A DNA stretch of 41,373 bases from Marinobacterium sp. (GTDB lineage: Bacteria > Pseudomonadota > Gammaproteobacteria > Pseudomonadales > Balneatricaceae), in NCBI GenBank assembly GCA_025800125.1, contig JAOXSF010000067.1, positions 1 to 41,373 on the forward strand. Reading direction: 5' to 3'. Positions 40,476 through 41,373 of the stretch are shown in pieces. The position numbers were made by a program, and so were the translations under genes. A model generated the notes under the pieces. It saw nothing but the letters and a program-made list of their open reading frames with translations, had not been told where the DNA came from and ran no database searches. Position 1 is the first letter of the stretch. Each line of letters begins with the position of its first letter.

Positions 40476-41373
40476 GTGCGTTATCTGGTGTTTGTTACCG
40501 CCCTCTGGGCGTTTTCTTTCAGTCTGATCGGTGTTTACCTGGCCGGTAAGGTTGATAGCTACTTTGCTGTGCTGATGCGTATTGTGCTGGCTGGGCTTAT
40601 CTTCCTGCCGCTAACCCGCTAACCCGCTAACCCGCTGGCGCGGTGTACCGGCTGGTCTGCGTGGTGGTATTACGCTGACCGGTGCGTTGCAGTTTGGTAT
40701 TACCTATATCTGTTTTTACCAGTCGTTCCTCTATCTGAGCGTACCGGAAGTGCTGTTGTTTACCATCTTTACGCCGCTCTACGTCAGCCTGATTGATGAT
40801 GCGCTGAAACAACGTTTCTCACCGGCGCCACTGTTGGCAACAGCCATTGCCGTCGTTGGGGCGGGGGTTATCCGTTATAACGACCTGAGCAGTGATTTTA
40901 TTACCGGCTTCCTACTGTTACAGGTGGCAAACCTTGCCTTTGCCGCAGGACAGGTAGGTTATGCTAACCTGATGCAGCGTTATAGCGACGTTGAACTGCC
41001 TGCCTGGCGTTCTTTTGGCTATTTCTATCTGGGAGCCGTGATCGTAGTAGCGCCTACCTTCCTGCTGCTGGGTAACCCGGACAAACTGCCTGCTACTGCA
41101 GAACAGTGGGGGGTATTGCTCTGGCTGGGTGTCGCCGCTTCGGGATTGGGCTTATACCTGTGGAACCGTGGTGCCTGCATGGTAGACGCGGGCACGCTGG
41201 GTATTATGAACAACGCTCTGGTGCCTGCTGGGCTAATTGTTAACCTGCTGATCTGGAATCGTGATGCTGACCTGGCCATGCTGGCGCTGGGCGGCGGTAT
41301 TATTGTGTTCTCGCTCTGGGTAAATGCGCGGCTGAACCGCCATTTCCATTTGCAGGGGGATGAACCCGTGCAG
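40476..41373 (+). pseudogene. EamA-family (DMT superfamily) transporter, frame broken by an 8-bp repeat; 3' end outside window
   Basis: From GTG 40476 (AGGGAGA upstream) the frame reads MRYLVFVTALWAFSFSLIGVYLAGKVDSYFAVLMRIVL and stops at TAA 40620-40622, after 48 codons. Past three copies of CTAACCCG, a different frame (from TGG 40636) continues without a stop to the window end: WRGVPAGLRGG, FYQSFLYLSVPEVLLFTIFTPLYV, and so on for 246 codons. Removing two repeat copies (16 bp) joins the parts into one ten-helix drug/metabolite transporter. The substrate is unknown. The gene is inactive as written unless the repeat number varies or a sequencing error is present. No slippery sequence for programmed frameshifting is evident. 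Confidence 0.85.
40611..40634. repeat. Triplicated 8-bp repeat inside the EamA gene
   Basis: CTAACCCG is present three times in direct succession (40611-40618, 40619-40626, 40627-40634), followed by CT. One copy restores the reading frame. Any extra copy puts TAA in frame directly after CTA ACC CGC. Confidence 0.95.

Overview
The window reads as chromosomal DNA of a gammaproteobacterium, probably a marine Oceanospirillales-like aerobe. This is inferred from the gene set (a LiuR-type leucine catabolic operon, TrpR, an RstA-like regulator, class II cytochrome c with cytochrome b561) and not from a marker gene. Coding density is high, apart from an AT-rich gene fragment at the left edge.

Layout. 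1-620: 3' end of an unrecognised AT-rich gene and a bidirectional terminator. 621-10486 (minus strand): a leucine/isovalerate catabolic operon read as liuR, liuA, liuB, liuC, liuD, liuE, an AhpD-like protein and an acyl-CoA synthetase. 10814-17216 (plus strand): a branched-chain-amino-acid-type ABC importer (two ATPases, a binding protein, two permeases) followed by an acetyl-CoA acetyltransferase. Two near-identical palindromes, one in the liuR/livG intergenic region and one just before the thiolase start, suggest that LiuR co-ordinates uptake, leucine breakdown and thiolysis. 17341-22700: regulators (RstA-like response regulator, LysR protein, GAF-PAS-GGDEF-EAL protein, GAF protein). 23083-25566: trpR-trpE-trpG with a TrpR half-site palindrome abutting trpR. 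25607-30868: ppiC, a LysR gene with an internal deletion, an Lrp/AsnC regulator divergent from a membrane nucleoside-recognition protein, a DUF2252 protein and an RluA-type pseudouridine synthase. 31031-34927: an overlapping trio (ABC exporter, small subtilisin-like protease, FAD monooxygenase) matching the QhpF, QhpE and QhpG maturation proteins of quinohemoprotein amine dehydrogenase, but without the enzyme subunits or the radical SAM partner. 34928-37638: a structured, terminator-ended leader, a His-rich secreted protein, a HupE/UreJ-type permease and a membrane-anchor protein, probably a metal-handling group. 37740-41373: a second RluA-type enzyme, a class II cytochrome c, cytochrome b561 and an EamA transporter broken by a triplicated 8-bp repeat.

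The most unusual whole-window signal is a recurrent set of short, degenerate tandem repeats (periods 8-20 bp). They sit in many intergenic gaps and several begin at the 3' end of a gene. Two lie inside coding sequence with a period of 18 bp and keep the frame. One, with a period of 8 bp, destroys the EamA reading frame. The second strong lead is the orphan QhpF/E/G set, and the third is the unassigned structured leader at about 35061-35259.
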